The translations under genes and the position numbers were made by a program. From the NCBI RefSeq assembly GCF_008039565.1, contig NZ_VDUX01000008.1, positions 1-64,000 of the forward strand: a stretch of DNA of 64,000 bases. The letters are read 5' to 3'. Below the pieces are notes generated by a model. The model was not told the DNA's origin, ran no database searches, and was given only the letters and a program-made list of their open reading frames with translations. This DNA comes from Aeromicrobium terrae (GTDB lineage: Bacteria; Actinomycetota; Actinomycetes; Propionibacteriales; Nocardioidaceae). Shown here in pieces: positions 1-7,538 of this stretch; position 1 is the first letter of the stretch, and each line of letters begins with the position of its first letter.

Positions 1-23
1 CGAGCGGAGTCAAAGGGGCATTA

Positions 24-102
24 GCGTGAGTCACGAGGACCTCCGGATCGAAGTTGGTGTCGTAACCCCTTCGATATCGGAGGTCCTCGCCTCACGTCAC
101 GC
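24..102. repeat. Long imperfect inverted repeat (hairpin)
   Basis: Arms CGAGGACCTCCGGATCGAA (34-52) and its near reverse complement (70-89) pair with one small interruption; an outer stem GCGTGA (24-29) / TCACGC (97-102) extends the structure, leaving a loop of about 17 bases. It lies just beyond the stop of the carboxymuconolactone-decarboxylase-like gene. It could be a terminator for that gene or for one outside the window, although no U tract follows, or a palindromic intergenic element. Nothing else is visible in 1-128. Confidence 0.6.
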
Positions 103-128
103 GATCACAACGTCCGGAGGAACTACAC

Positions 129-611
129 CTAGTCGAGCGAGTACGAGCCCGGCTCCCAGGCGCGGGTGCTCACTCCCACGGCGTTCCAGGCGTTGATCAT
201 GATGATCAGGCTCACCAGGGCGGCGATCTCCTCGGGGGAGTAGTGCGGTGTGAGGACGTCGTACGCGGCGTCCGGCACGTGGCTCTCGGCCATCAGCGTG
301 ACGGACTCGGTGAACGCGAGGGCGGCGCGCTCGGCCTCGGTGAAGAACGGCGTCTCCCGCCACGCCGGGAGCGCGTAGATCCGCTGCTCGGTCTCGCCGA
401 TCGCGCGCGCGTCCTTCGTGTGCATGTCGATGCAGTAGGCGCAGCCGTTGAGCTGCGAGGCGCGGATCCGCACCAGCTCGCGGAGTCGGCGGTCGAAGTC
501 GACGGCGTCGAGCTGCTTGGTGGCCGCGTGGTCCAGGTGGGAGAGCGCCTTGGAGAACGTCGCGGCGTGGGTGTCGAAGTCCAGTCGGGGTGCGATCGTG
601 GTAGTTTCCAT
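129..611 (-). CDS. Carboxymuconolactone decarboxylase / AhpD-like family protein
   Basis: A 160-residue AhpD-like helical-bundle protein. The family signature CAYCIDMH supplies the redox pair Cys57 and Cys60 plus His64, the hallmark of AhpD-type peroxidase or thiol-reductase activity in the cytoplasm; the true substrate is unknown. The start is the ATG at 611, which sits inside a perfect palindrome; a TATTCT -10 box (624-619 on the minus strand) lies 7 bases upstream, so the message is probably leaderless. The gene is divergent from a MarR repressor, which suggests control by oxidative, electrophile or phenolic stress. Longer open frames through this region are artefacts of high GC. Confidence 0.85.
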   Translation of the reverse strand: METTTIAPRLDFDTHAATFSKALSHLDHAATKQLDAVDFDRRLRELVRIRASQLNGCAYCIDMHTKDARAIGETEQRIYALPAWRETPFFTEAERAALAFTESVTLMAESHVPDAAYDVLTPHYSPEEIAALVSLIIMINAWNAVGVSTRAWEPGSYSLD

Positions 612-637
612 GGAAACAAGAATACTTTCCACGGAAT
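604..637. promoter_or_regulatory. Twin MarR operator between divergent genes
   Basis: Two dyads share the core TTTCC-NN-GGAA: GTTTCCATGGAAAC (604-617, a perfect 14-bp palindrome) and TTTCCACGGAAT (626-637). Their centres are 21 bp apart, two helical turns. The first covers the start codon of the AhpD-like gene, its -10 box TATTCT lies between the dyads, and the -10 box TATAGT of the MarR gene (639-644) directly follows the second. This is the expected geometry for a MarR dimer pair repressing both genes; binding by the adjacent MarR protein is inferred. Confidence 0.75.
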
Positions 638-650
638 GTATAGTCAACCC

Positions 651-1142
651 ATGAGCGGAGACACCGTGCCCCGGATCGTCGAGCAGTGGAGCGAGGTCAG
701 GCCCGACCTGGATGCCTCGCCGCTGCTCGTCGTCGGCCGCATCCAGGTGGCCGCCCAGCTCGCCGAGTCCGCTCTGCGCCCGACGTTCGCCGAGGCTGGA
801 CTGGGTCGAGGCGACTTCAACGTGCTGGCCGCACTGCGCCGAGCAGGCGAGCCGCCGTCCCTCACCCCGAGCGAGCTCCGGGACGCGCTGATGGTCACCC
901 AGGGCGCGGTGACCAAGCAGGTCGACCGGCTGATCGACAAGGGCCTCGTCACCCGTGAGGTGTCCCCGGAGGACGCCCGCGGTCGCACCGTCTCGCTCAC
1001 CCCGGCCGGGGTGGCGCTCGTCGACGAGCTGATGGCCGTGCACCTCGAGAACCAGCGCCGGCTGCTCTCGGTGCTGACCGAGGACGAGGTCGCCCAGCTC
1101 GGCCGCCTGCTCGCGGCGCTGACCGAGGGTCAGGATGACTGA
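651..1142 (+). CDS. MarR family transcriptional regulator
   Basis: A 163-residue MarR-family winged-helix regulator. The DNA-binding core spans about residues 52-118 with the recognition segment around VTQGAVTKQVDRL and a wing carrying DARGRTVSLT, flanked by dimerisation helices. The ATG at 651 is chosen because TATAGT (639-644) lies exactly 6 bases upstream; an ATG at 636 is in frame but lies inside the operator. It probably represses itself and the divergent AhpD-like gene through the twin dyads. The ligand is unknown. The 3' end overlaps rimI by 8 bases, so the two may be co-transcribed. Confidence 0.88.
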   Translation: MSGDTVPRIVEQWSEVRPDLDASPLLVVGRIQVAAQLAESALRPTFAEAGLGRGDFNVLAALRRAGEPPSLTPSELRDALMVTQGAVTKQVDRLIDKGLVTREVSPEDARGRTVSLTPAGVALVDELMAVHLENQRRLLSVLTEDEVAQLGRLLAALTEGQDD

Positions 1143-1590
1143 GCTGCGGCCCGCTGACGACGACGACATCCAGGCGATCGTCGCGCTCGAGCGGGCCGCA
1201 TTCGGCGACGATGCCTGGTCGGTCGAGCTGGTCGACGCCGAGCTGCTCCACGGATCCGCCGCGGTCGTGGACGCCGACGGCGAGGTCCTGGGCTGGGTCG
1301 CCGTGCGCGGTGACGAGCCGGCCGACCTCACCCGAGTCGCCGTGCATCCCGACGCGAGGCGCCGCGGGCTCGGACGCGCGCTGGTGGACGGAGCGGTGGA
1401 CCTCGCCCGGCTGGAGGGTGCGGACCGCATGCTCCTCGAGGTGGCGGCCACCAACGGCCCGGCGATCCAGCTCTACCGGTCTGCGGGCTTCGTCGAGATC
1501 TCCCGGCGCCGTGGCTACTACGGGGCCGGCGTCGACGCCCTCGTCATGGAGCTTGCGCCGCTCGGAGGTCATGCCACCCTTGACGCATGA
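1135..1590 (+). CDS. rimI: Ribosomal protein S18 alanine N-acetyltransferase
   Basis: GNAT acetyltransferase of 151 residues. The acetyl-CoA loop RRRGLGRALV and the RimI-specific tail RRGYYGAGVDALVMEL (Tyr-Tyr plus Asp-Ala-Leu-Met) support RimI, which acetylates the N-terminal alanine of S18. In most actinobacteria rimI sits directly before tsaD; here tsaD is 1.7 kb downstream with three genes between, which still supports the assignment. The ATG overlaps the end of the MarR gene, so it may be translationally coupled to it. A generic GNAT role cannot be fully excluded. Confidence 0.8.
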   Translation: MTELRPADDDDIQAIVALERAAFGDDAWSVELVDAELLHGSAAVVDADGEVLGWVAVRGDEPADLTRVAVHPDARRRGLGRALVDGAVDLARLEGADRMLLEVAATNGPAIQLYRSAGFVEISRRRGYYGAGVDALVMELAPLGGHATLDA

Positions 1591-2009
1591 CCGAGACGCC
1601 ATCGGAACAGACCAACGAGCCGTCGGAGATCCTCGACCAGATGCAGCCCGAGGACACGCTCGTCGACCGCGGGGTCGATGACGTCCTGGACGAGGGCTAC
1701 TCGCCGCCCGAGCGGTACAGCGCGGGCGAGGGCTTCGGGTCCACCGCCGACGAACAGCTCCAGGGGGAGTCGCTCGACCAGCGGGTGGCCCAGGAGGAGC
1801 CCGACGTCGACCCGTACGCCGACGAGGACGTCGAGGACTACGACGACGAGGTGGGCGACCAGCGATCCGGCCGACTCGTCGACCCCGACCAGGGCCTCGG
1901 CGAGGACACCGAGAAGGACCTCGTGGGAGACGACGTCGGCATCGACGGTGCCGGCGCCAGCGCGGAGGAGGCGGCGGTCCACACGGTCCGCGACGACGAC
2001 GAGTACTGA
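1587..2009 (+). CDS. DUF5709 domain-containing acidic protein
   Basis: A 140-residue, extremely acidic protein of the actinobacterial DUF5709 family, recognised by the segment DTLVDRGVDDVLDEGYSPPE near residues 23-42. It has no signal peptide or membrane segment, and most of the chain is Asp/Glu-rich and probably disordered. Function is unknown. The start ATG overlaps the rimI stop (ATGA), implying one transcript. Confidence 0.8.
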   Translation: MTETPSEQTNEPSEILDQMQPEDTLVDRGVDDVLDEGYSPPERYSAGEGFGSTADEQLQGESLDQRVAQEEPDVDPYADEDVEDYDDEVGDQRSGRLVDPDQGLGEDTEKDLVGDDVGIDGAGASAEEAAVHTVRDDDEY

Positions 2010-2046
2010 CTGGATTGAGTGAACACGTGTGCACTAGGCTGACGTG

Positions 2047-2799
2047 ATGCGCGACATCACCTATCCGCCGGTCATCCTCACGGCGAAGACCCTGTTCAAG
2101 GTCCTCGGCATGCGGTTCCAGATGTCGGGGACGGAGAACATCCCGCGCGAGGGCGGCGCGATCCTGGCCGCCAACCACATCGGCTACGTCGACTTCGTCT
2201 TCGACGGCTTCGCGGCCCAGCCGAGCAAGCGCCTCGTCCGGTTCATGGCCAAGCGGGAGGCGTTCGACCACAAGATCACCGGGCCGATCATGCGGTCGTT
2301 CCACCACATCTCGGTGGACCGGGAGAAGGGCGAGGAGTCCTACCGCAAGGCCGTCGAGTACGCGCGGGCCGGCGAGATCGTCGGCATCTTCCCGGAGGCC
2401 ACGATCAGCCGCTCGTTCGAGATCAAGGAGCTGAAGACCGGCGCTGTGCGCATGGCCGCCGAGGCGGGCGTGCCGCTGATCCCGATGGTCACCTGGGGCA
2501 CGCAGCTGCTGAAGACCAAGGACCACCCGTCCGACCTGACGGGCCGCGGCAAGACCATCGCGCTGCACGTCGGCGAGCCGCTCGAGGTCACCGGCGCCGA
2601 CCCGGTCGCCGAGACCGAGCTGCTCCGCGCCGCCATGAGCGCGCTGCTCGACAAGGCCATCGCGGAGTACCCGATCAGCCCCGAGGGCCAGTGGTGGGCC
2701 CCCGCCCGCCACGGCGGCCTCGCCCCCACGCCCGAGGAGGCCCGCCGCCTCGACGAGGAGGAGAAGGCCGCCCGCGCGGCCAAGCGCGCGAAGGGCTAG
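2047..2799 (+). CDS. 1-acyl-sn-glycerol-3-phosphate acyltransferase family (PlsC-like)
   Basis: A 250-residue acyltransferase with the HX4D catalytic motif at His44-Asp49 (NHIGYVD) and the substrate-binding FPEAT block, a variant of the usual FPEGT, followed by VPLIPM. It probably transfers an acyl chain to lysophosphatidic acid or a related glycerolipid at the inner membrane face. The C-terminus is Lys/Arg/Ala-rich. The ATG at 2047 is preferred over the GTG at 2044 because TAGGCT (2035-2040) lies 6 bases before it. It is convergent with the DUF664 gene, the stop codons overlapping. Mycobacterial relatives have not been assigned one fixed substrate. Confidence 0.82.
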   Translation: MRDITYPPVILTAKTLFKVLGMRFQMSGTENIPREGGAILAANHIGYVDFVFDGFAAQPSKRLVRFMAKREAFDHKITGPIMRSFHHISVDREKGEESYRKAVEYARAGEIVGIFPEATISRSFEIKELKTGAVRMAAEAGVPLIPMVTWGTQLLKTKDHPSDLTGRGKTIALHVGEPLEVTGADPVAETELLRAAMSALLDKAIAEYPISPEGQWWAPARHGGLAPTPEEARRLDEEEKAARAAKRAKG

Positions 2800-3302
2800 T
2801 CGCCGACGCTGCCGTCGGCCATCTCGCGCAGGATGTCGAGGTGCCCGTTGTGACGGGCCGTCTCCTCGATCAGGTGGAGCAGCACCCAGCGCGTCGTCAG
2901 CGTCCGCTTCCGCTTCCGCCGGGTCTCGGCGTCGAGGTCCGCGTCGGCGAAGTACGCCAACGTGGCGGCGGCCTGCTCCTCGTACCGCCGGATCACCTCG
3001 TCGATCGGCAGCTCCGAGCCCTCGTCGAACTCCGCGTCCGGGTTCTCCTTCGTCCACGGGCCCTGGTCGGGCTCGTCGAGGAGGTCGACGTGGATCCAGG
3101 ACCACTCGACCCAGCGCAGGTGGTTGAGCAGGTTCGCCGGTGACATCCGCGGCGACGTGCTGATTGGCGCGGTGCGGGCCAGGTCCTGGCTCAGGCCGCT
3201 GACCTTCTCGACGGCGGTCTGCTGCGTGTAGCGCAGCATCGTGAGCAGCAGCGACCGCTCGTCCCAGCTCTCACCCTCGGCGGGCAGGTCGTCTCGTGGC
3301 AT
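2796..3302 (-). CDS. DUF664 / DinB-like four-helix protein
   Basis: A 168-residue protein of the DinB/DUF664 superfamily (putative mycothiol-, bacillithiol- or metal-dependent transferases). The metal ligands expected for the fold are the His in LLNHLRWVEWSW and the late pair in HLIEETARHNGHLDILRE. The ATG at 3302 is preceded by CAGGGT (3314-3309, minus strand) with a 6-base gap, suggesting leaderless expression divergent from tsaD, whose own -10 lies a few bases away. The substrate is unknown; detoxification with mycothiol is a family-based guess only. Confidence 0.75.
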   Translation of the reverse strand: MPRDDLPAEGESWDERSLLLTMLRYTQQTAVEKVSGLSQDLARTAPISTSPRMSPANLLNHLRWVEWSWIHVDLLDEPDQGPWTKENPDAEFDEGSELPIDEVIRRYEEQAAATLAYFADADLDAETRRKRKRTLTTRWVLLHLIEETARHNGHLDILREMADGSVGD

Positions 3303-3327
3303 GCGGACACCCTGACACAATGAACCG

Positions 3328-4374
3328 GTGAGTGAGCCCCTCGTCCTCGGCATCGAGTCGTCGTGCGACGAGACCGGCGTCGGCATCGTCCGGGGCACGG
3401 AGATGCTGGCCAACGCGGTGGCCTCAAGCGTGGACCTGCACGTCCGGTTCGGCGGCGTGGTGCCGGAGGTCGCGAGCCGCGCGCACCTGGAGGCGATGGT
3501 CCCGACGCTCGAGCAGGCGTACGCGCAGGCCGGCGTGCGGGTGGAGGACGTCGACGCCATCGCCGTCACCTGCGGACCCGGTCTCACCGGCGCCCTCCTC
3601 GTCGGCGTGGCCGCGGCCAAGGCGCTCGCGATCGCGCACGACAAGCCGCTGTACGGGGTGAACCACCTGGTCGGGCACGTGGCCGTCGACCAGCTCGAGC
3701 ACGGCCGCCTCGACGAGCGCGTCGGTGCGCTGCTGGTCAGCGGCGGCCACACCGAGATCCTGCTCGTCGACGACATCGCCACCGACGTCACGATGCTCGG
3801 CACCACCATCGACGACGCGGCCGGCGAGGCGTTCGACAAGGTGGCGCGGCTGCTCGGCCTGCCGTACCCGGGCGGTCCGCACATCGATCGCGAGGCGCAG
3901 CGGGGGAGCACCACCGCGATCCCGTTCCCGCGGGCGCTCACGAAGGATCGTGACCTCCAGCGGCACCGCTACGACTTCTCGTTCTCCGGCCTCAAGAGCG
4001 CCGTCGCCCGCCACGTGCAGCACGAGCAGCGGATGGGCCGCGAGGTCGCCGTCGCCGACGTCGCGGCCTCGTTCCAGGACGCGGTGTGCGACGTGCTGTC
4101 GGCCAAGGCGATCGAGGCCTGCCGCGCGAACGACGTCGACACCCTCGTGGTGGGCGGTGGCGTCGCGGCCAACGGGCGCCTGCGGGCGCTCGTCGAGGAG
4201 CGGGCCTCCGCAGCCGGCCTCACCGTCCGCGTGCCACGTCCGGGGCTGTGCACGGACAACGGAGCGATGATCGCCGCGCTCGGCGCCGAGGTGGTGCGGC
4301 GCGGCCTGCCGCCGTCGTCGCTCGACCTGCCGGCCGACTCGAGCATGCCCGTCACGCAGATCGTTGCGGCGTAG
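3328..4374 (+). CDS. tsaD: tRNA threonylcarbamoyladenosine transferase TsaD
   Basis: TsaD (Kae1/Qri7/YgjD) of 348 residues, transferring the threonylcarbamoyl group to A37 of ANN-decoding tRNAs with TsaB and TsaE. The N-terminal ATPase motif [10 protein letters not shown] and metal ligands His113 and His117 (NHLVGH), plus the late SGGHTE and [10 protein letters not shown] blocks, are diagnostic. The GTG at 3328 is preceded by CACAAT (3316-3321) at 6 bases. rimI lies upstream, but the usual tsaB and tsaE partners are outside the window. The length matches the family. Confidence 0.96.
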   Translation: MSEPLVLGIESSCDETGVGIVRGTEMLANAVASSVDLHVRFGGVVPEVASRAHLEAMVPTLEQAYAQAGVRVEDVDAIAVTCGPGLTGALLVGVAAAKALAIAHDKPLYGVNHLVGHVAVDQLEHGRLDERVGALLVSGGHTEILLVDDIATDVTMLGTTIDDAAGEAFDKVARLLGLPYPGGPHIDREAQRGSTTAIPFPRALTKDRDLQRHRYDFSFSGLKSAVARHVQHEQRMGREVAVADVAASFQDAVCDVLSAKAIEACRANDVDTLVVGGGVAANGRLRALVEERASAAGLTVRVPRPGLCTDNGAMIAALGAEVVRRGLPPSSLDLPADSSMPVTQIVAA

Positions 4375-4377
4375 GTC

Positions 4378-4523
4378 TATCCTCGAGGTGATCGTGATTC
4401 GACCGCAGGAGGTGAGCCCCATGAACCCAATCCACGTGGGCGCTCCCACGCAGTCCACGATCACGCGGCTGAGGTAGTCGCCGCCGGGAGCGCCGGACAC
4501 GCATCGCGAAAGAGGCGACTCCT
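4378..4523 (+). promoter_or_regulatory. Structured leader with uORF ahead of the patatin-like gene
   Basis: A TATCCT -10 box (4378-4383) directly after tsaD predicts an RNA starting near 4389. Four pairings are visible: GTGATCGTG (4388-4396) with CACGATCAC (4456-4464); CGTGGG (4435-4440) with CCCACG (4445-4450); GGCGCTCCC (4439-4447) with GGGAGCGCC (4486-4494), which excludes the previous one; and AGGTAGTCGCC (4472-4482) with GGCGACTCCT (4514-4523), adjacent to the AGAGG ribosome site and start of the lipase gene. This looks like a translation-dependent attenuator; no known RNA family was recognised. Confidence 0.6.
4421..4477 (+). CDS. Leader peptide (uORF), 18 residues
   Basis: Reads MNPIHVGAPTQSTITRLR and stops with TAG. 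A very strong Shine-Dalgarno, AGGAGGTG at 4407-4414, lies 6 bases before the ATG, stronger than that of any full-length gene nearby. The stop codon falls inside the 5' arm of the hairpin adjacent to the downstream start site, so a ribosome finishing the peptide would melt that stem. The peptide may act only through its translation. No matching family was recognised. Confidence 0.55.
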   Translation: MNPIHVGAPTQSTITRLR

Positions 4524-5390
4524 ATGAACACTTCTTCTTCACCCACCCGTGCCCTCGTGCTGGGCGGCGGCGGATCGACCGGCAACGCCTGGTTGGTCGG
4601 CGTCGTGGGCGGACTGCTCGAGGGCGGGGTCGACGTCACCGACGCCGACCTGATCGTCGGGACGTCGGCCGGCGCCACGGCTGCCGTCCAGATCACCACG
4701 GCCGACCCGGCAGCGGTCTACACCGCGACGCTGGCGCCGGTCCAGGCCCGGCAGACCGGTCCGGGCCGACCGGTCTCCGACCAGCTCGAGCGGATGCTCG
4801 CGATCATCGACGGCTCGGCCGACGTGGTCGAGATGCGCCGGCGGATCGGCGCCGCGGCGCTGGAGCGCGACGCGGAGGCCGACGGCACCTGGCAGCCCCA
4901 GTGGCGGTTCACCGTCGCGGCTCGGCTGCCCAGCCAGGACTGGCCCGACCGGCTGATCCGGCTGACGGTCCTGGAGGCCGACACCGGCGAGCCGGCCGCG
5001 TTCGACCGCGACAGCGGGGTCTCCCTCGCCGACGCGGTGGCGGCCAGCTGCTCGAGCGGCCTGCCGTTCTGGATCGACGGCCGCCCGTACCTGGACGGCG
5101 GCTACCGGGCGAACGCCGAGAACGCGGACGTGGCCACCGGCTATGACCGCGTGCTGGTGCTGTCGCCGTTCGGCGGCAGGTCCCTCCACCCCGAGGAGTG
5201 GGGCACCCACCTCGCGGCTCAGGTCGACGCACTCCGTGCGGGCGGCAGCGCCGTCGAGGTGATCGGTCCCGACTCCGAGGAGCTGTTCGGCACCAACGCC
5301 ATGGACGTGTCGCTGCGGCCCGCCGCGGCGCAGGCCGGGCACGCCGACGGGAAGGCGGCTGCCGAGCGCGTCGCCGAGCTCTGGCGGTGA
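4524..5390 (+). CDS. Patatin-like phospholipase family protein
   Basis: A 288-residue patatin-fold serine hydrolase. The oxyanion Gly-rich loop LGGGGSTGNAW (residues 13-23), nucleophile elbow GTSAG with Ser48, and catalytic Asp191 in DGG complete the Ser-Asp dyad. It probably hydrolyses acyl esters of phospholipids or acylglycerols; no signal peptide is visible, so it is likely cytoplasmic or membrane-associated. Its AGAGG ribosome site (4511-4515) lies at the base of the leader hairpin, implying translational control by the uORF. The gene is convergent with pxpC. Confidence 0.88.
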   Translation: MNTSSSPTRALVLGGGGSTGNAWLVGVVGGLLEGGVDVTDADLIVGTSAGATAAVQITTADPAAVYTATLAPVQARQTGPGRPVSDQLERMLAIIDGSADVVEMRRRIGAAALERDAEADGTWQPQWRFTVAARLPSQDWPDRLIRLTVLEADTGEPAAFDRDSGVSLADAVAASCSSGLPFWIDGRPYLDGGYRANAENADVATGYDRVLVLSPFGGRSLHPEEWGTHLAAQVDALRAGGSAVEVIGPDSEELFGTNAMDVSLRPAAAQAGHADGKAAAERVAELWR

Positions 5391-5391
5391 G

Positions 5392-6264
5392 TCAGGGCCC
5401 CACTCCCTGAGGCGCAGCCCGGCGGCGGAACCTCACCACGTCGCCGGGCCGCGCCTGGGCCAGGTGGTCGACGTCTGCGTCGACCACCACGGCGATCACC
5501 GGGTAGCCGCCGGTCACGGGGTGGTCCGGGCCGAGCACGACGGGCGTGCCGGCCGAGACGACCTGCACGCTGCCTCGCACGCACGGTTCACTGGGCAGCT
5601 CGTCGGTGACCGCACGCTCCAGCGGAGGCCCCTCGAGCCGGACGCCGACGCGGTCGGACCGTGCCGACACCGTCCACGCCGCGGAGAAGAACGTGGCAAC
5701 GGACTCGGGGGTGAACCAGTCGTCGCGCGGGCCGGGCACGGCGTCGATCGTCGTGGTGCCGGGCGTGAGCAGGGCAGGGACGTCCTCGGTCTCGTCGGGG
5801 TGGGCCGGCTCGCCGGCGTCGATGCGGTCGCCCTCCGCGAGGGCGGGAGGGCCGAGGCCGCTCATCGTGTCGGCCGACCGCGAGCCGAGCACCGGGTCCA
5901 CGACGACGCCGCCGGCCACGCCGACGTAGGCGCGCAGGCCGACCGAGACCGGCCCGACCACCACGTCGTCGCCGGGATGCACGACGAATGCACGGCCGTG
6001 CGCCACCTGCTCGCCGGCGACCGTGATCGGTCCGACGGCCCCGGTGACCGCCATCCGGTGCTCCGCCTCGGCGCGCAGGTGCAGACCGCCGCCGAGCACC
6101 TCGAGGGCTGCCGCGTCGTCCGCGTCGCCGAGCAACCGGTGGAGCTGGCGCAGGGCCGCGCGGTCGAACGCACCTGCGGCGCCGACGCCCTGCGACCACA
6201 GGCCGGGCCGGCCGGCGTCCTGCACCAGCGTGAGCGGCCCGGGCCGCACGACGACGAGACTCAT
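5392..6264 (-). CDS. pxpC: 5-oxoprolinase subunit PxpC (biotin-dependent carboxyltransferase-like)
   Basis: A 290-residue KipA/PxpC-family protein with the opening [17 protein letters not shown] and internal [16 protein letters not shown] and SRSADT blocks. With PxpA and PxpB it forms the prokaryotic ATP-dependent 5-oxoprolinase that recycles pyroglutamate to glutamate. It is the last gene of the pxpABC operon on the minus strand, its start overlapping the pxpB stop by 4 bases. Length fits the family. Older annotation as allophanate hydrolase subunit 2 is misleading in this context. Confidence 0.9.
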   Translation of the reverse strand: MSLVVVRPGPLTLVQDAGRPGLWSQGVGAAGAFDRAALRQLHRLLGDADDAAALEVLGGGLHLRAEAEHRMAVTGAVGPITVAGEQVAHGRAFVVHPGDDVVVGPVSVGLRAYVGVAGGVVVDPVLGSRSADTMSGLGPPALAEGDRIDAGEPAHPDETEDVPALLTPGTTTIDAVPGPRDDWFTPESVATFFSAAWTVSARSDRVGVRLEGPPLERAVTDELPSEPCVRGSVQVVSAGTPVVLGPDHPVTGGYPVIAVVVDADVDHLAQARPGDVVRFRRRAAPQGVGP

Positions 6265-6842
6265 GTCGCGACGAACCTGACGGTGGCGCCGGGGGAGAGC
6301 AGAGCCGGCGGGTCGCGGTCGACGTCGAACATCACGGCGTCGGTGCGGCCGATCAGCTGCCACCCGCCGGGCGACGAGCGCGGGTAGACGCCGCTGAACT
6401 CCCCGGCCAGGCCGACCGATCCGGCTGGGACGCTCGTGCGCGGAGAGTCGCGGCGCGGGACGATCAACCTCTCGTCGCCGCCGACGAGGTACGCGAAGCC
6501 TGGCGCGAAGCCGCCGAACGCGACGGTCCACGGTGTGCCCGTGTGGGCCGCGACGACCTCGTCCGGCGTGAGCCCGGTGTGGGCGGCGACGTGGTCGAGG
6601 TCCTCGCCGTCGTAGGTGACCGCGATCTTGATCTCGGCGCCGGCTCCGACGGCCGAATCCTCCGCAGGCTGAGTGTGGGCGACCAGCCGGAGCAGCTCGG
6701 CTGGCGTCCCGCGCAGGAGCACGGTGCGGGCGCCCAGCACGGCGTCGGCCTGCTCGTGCAGGGCGGCGAACCAGGCCTGGGCCTCGTCGAGCGACTCGCA
6801 GTCGAGCAGGACCGCGCGATCGCCGCTCGGCAGGATCTTCAT
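6261..6842 (-). CDS. pxpB: 5-oxoprolinase subunit PxpB
   Basis: A 193-residue KipI/PxpB-family protein beginning [14 protein letters not shown], with the characteristic [18 protein letters not shown] and [19 protein letters not shown] segments and the late [10 protein letters not shown]. It is the partner of PxpC in the 5-oxoprolinase complex. Both of its junctions, with pxpA and pxpC, are 4-base ATGA-type overlaps, so the three subunits are translationally coupled. Length is slightly short but complete. Confidence 0.9.
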   Translation of the reverse strand: MKILPSGDRAVLLDCESLDEAQAWFAALHEQADAVLGARTVLLRGTPAELLRLVAHTQPAEDSAVGAGAEIKIAVTYDGEDLDHVAAHTGLTPDEVVAAHTGTPWTVAFGGFAPGFAYLVGGDERLIVPRRDSPRTSVPAGSVGLAGEFSGVYPRSSPGGWQLIGRTDAVMFDVDRDPPALLSPGATVRFVAT

Positions 6843-7528
6843 GCGAAGGCCTTGACCTCGTGGCCAGAGCCGCGCAGGGCCGACCCGACGGCGTGGGCGA
6901 GCGCGACCGCGCCGGGGGAGTCGCCGTGGACGCAGATCGAGTCGACGTCGCCCACGAGCTTCAACGCCTGCGCCACGACGTCGTCGGGATCGCTGAGCAC
7001 CGCCCCGTCCTCGGTGCGCGGCACGAGCGTGCCGTCGTCTCGGTAGGCGCGATCGGCGAAGCCCTCACGGACCACCTCGAGCCCCTCCTCGGCGGCGATG
7101 CGCAGCGAGGCCGCGCCGGGCAGTCCGAGCAGGGGCAGCCCGTACGGTCCGACGGCCTCGACGACGGCTGCCGCCTGGCGCTCGTCACTCACGATCGTGT
7201 TGTACAGCGCGCCGTGCGGCTTCACGTAGGCCACGCGCCCACCGACCGCGTCGGCGATCTCGGCGAGCAGGTCGATCTGCCGTCGGAGCTCGTCGATCAG
7301 CTCGTCGCTCAGCGGGTCCATCGGCCGACGGCCGAACCCCTCGCGGTCCGGGTACCCGACCTGCGCCCCGATGGTGACCCCGAGCGGCACCGCCAGCTCG
7401 CACGCCTCGAGCATCAGCTCCTCGCTCCCGCCGTACGCCCCGCAGCACACGTTTGCGCTGGTGATGACGTCGAGCAGCGCCAGGTCGTCCGGCGACTCGG
7501 CCACGTCCGCGTTCAGGTCGATCCGCAT
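6839..7528 (-). CDS. pxpA: 5-oxoprolinase subunit PxpA (LamB/YcsF family, divergent)
   Basis: A 229-residue LamB/YcsF protein, the catalytic-barrel subunit of 5-oxoprolinase. The opening DLNADVAES and VKPHGALYN match the family, but the usual CGFHAGDP-type block reads [10 protein letters not shown], so its His and Asp-Pro are replaced; the chain is also about 20 residues shorter than typical. First gene of the pxpABC operon. The context strongly supports the name; whether the altered motif changes the reaction is not known. Confidence 0.82.
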   Translation of the reverse strand: MRIDLNADVAESPDDLALLDVITSANVCCGAYGGSEELMLEACELAVPLGVTIGAQVGYPDREGFGRRPMDPLSDELIDELRRQIDLLAEIADAVGGRVAYVKPHGALYNTIVSDERQAAAVVEAVGPYGLPLLGLPGAASLRIAAEEGLEVVREGFADRAYRDDGTLVPRTEDGAVLSDPDDVVAQALKLVGDVDSICVHGDSPGAVALAHAVGSALRGSGHEVKAFA

Positions 7529-7538
7529 GGTCCCGAGC

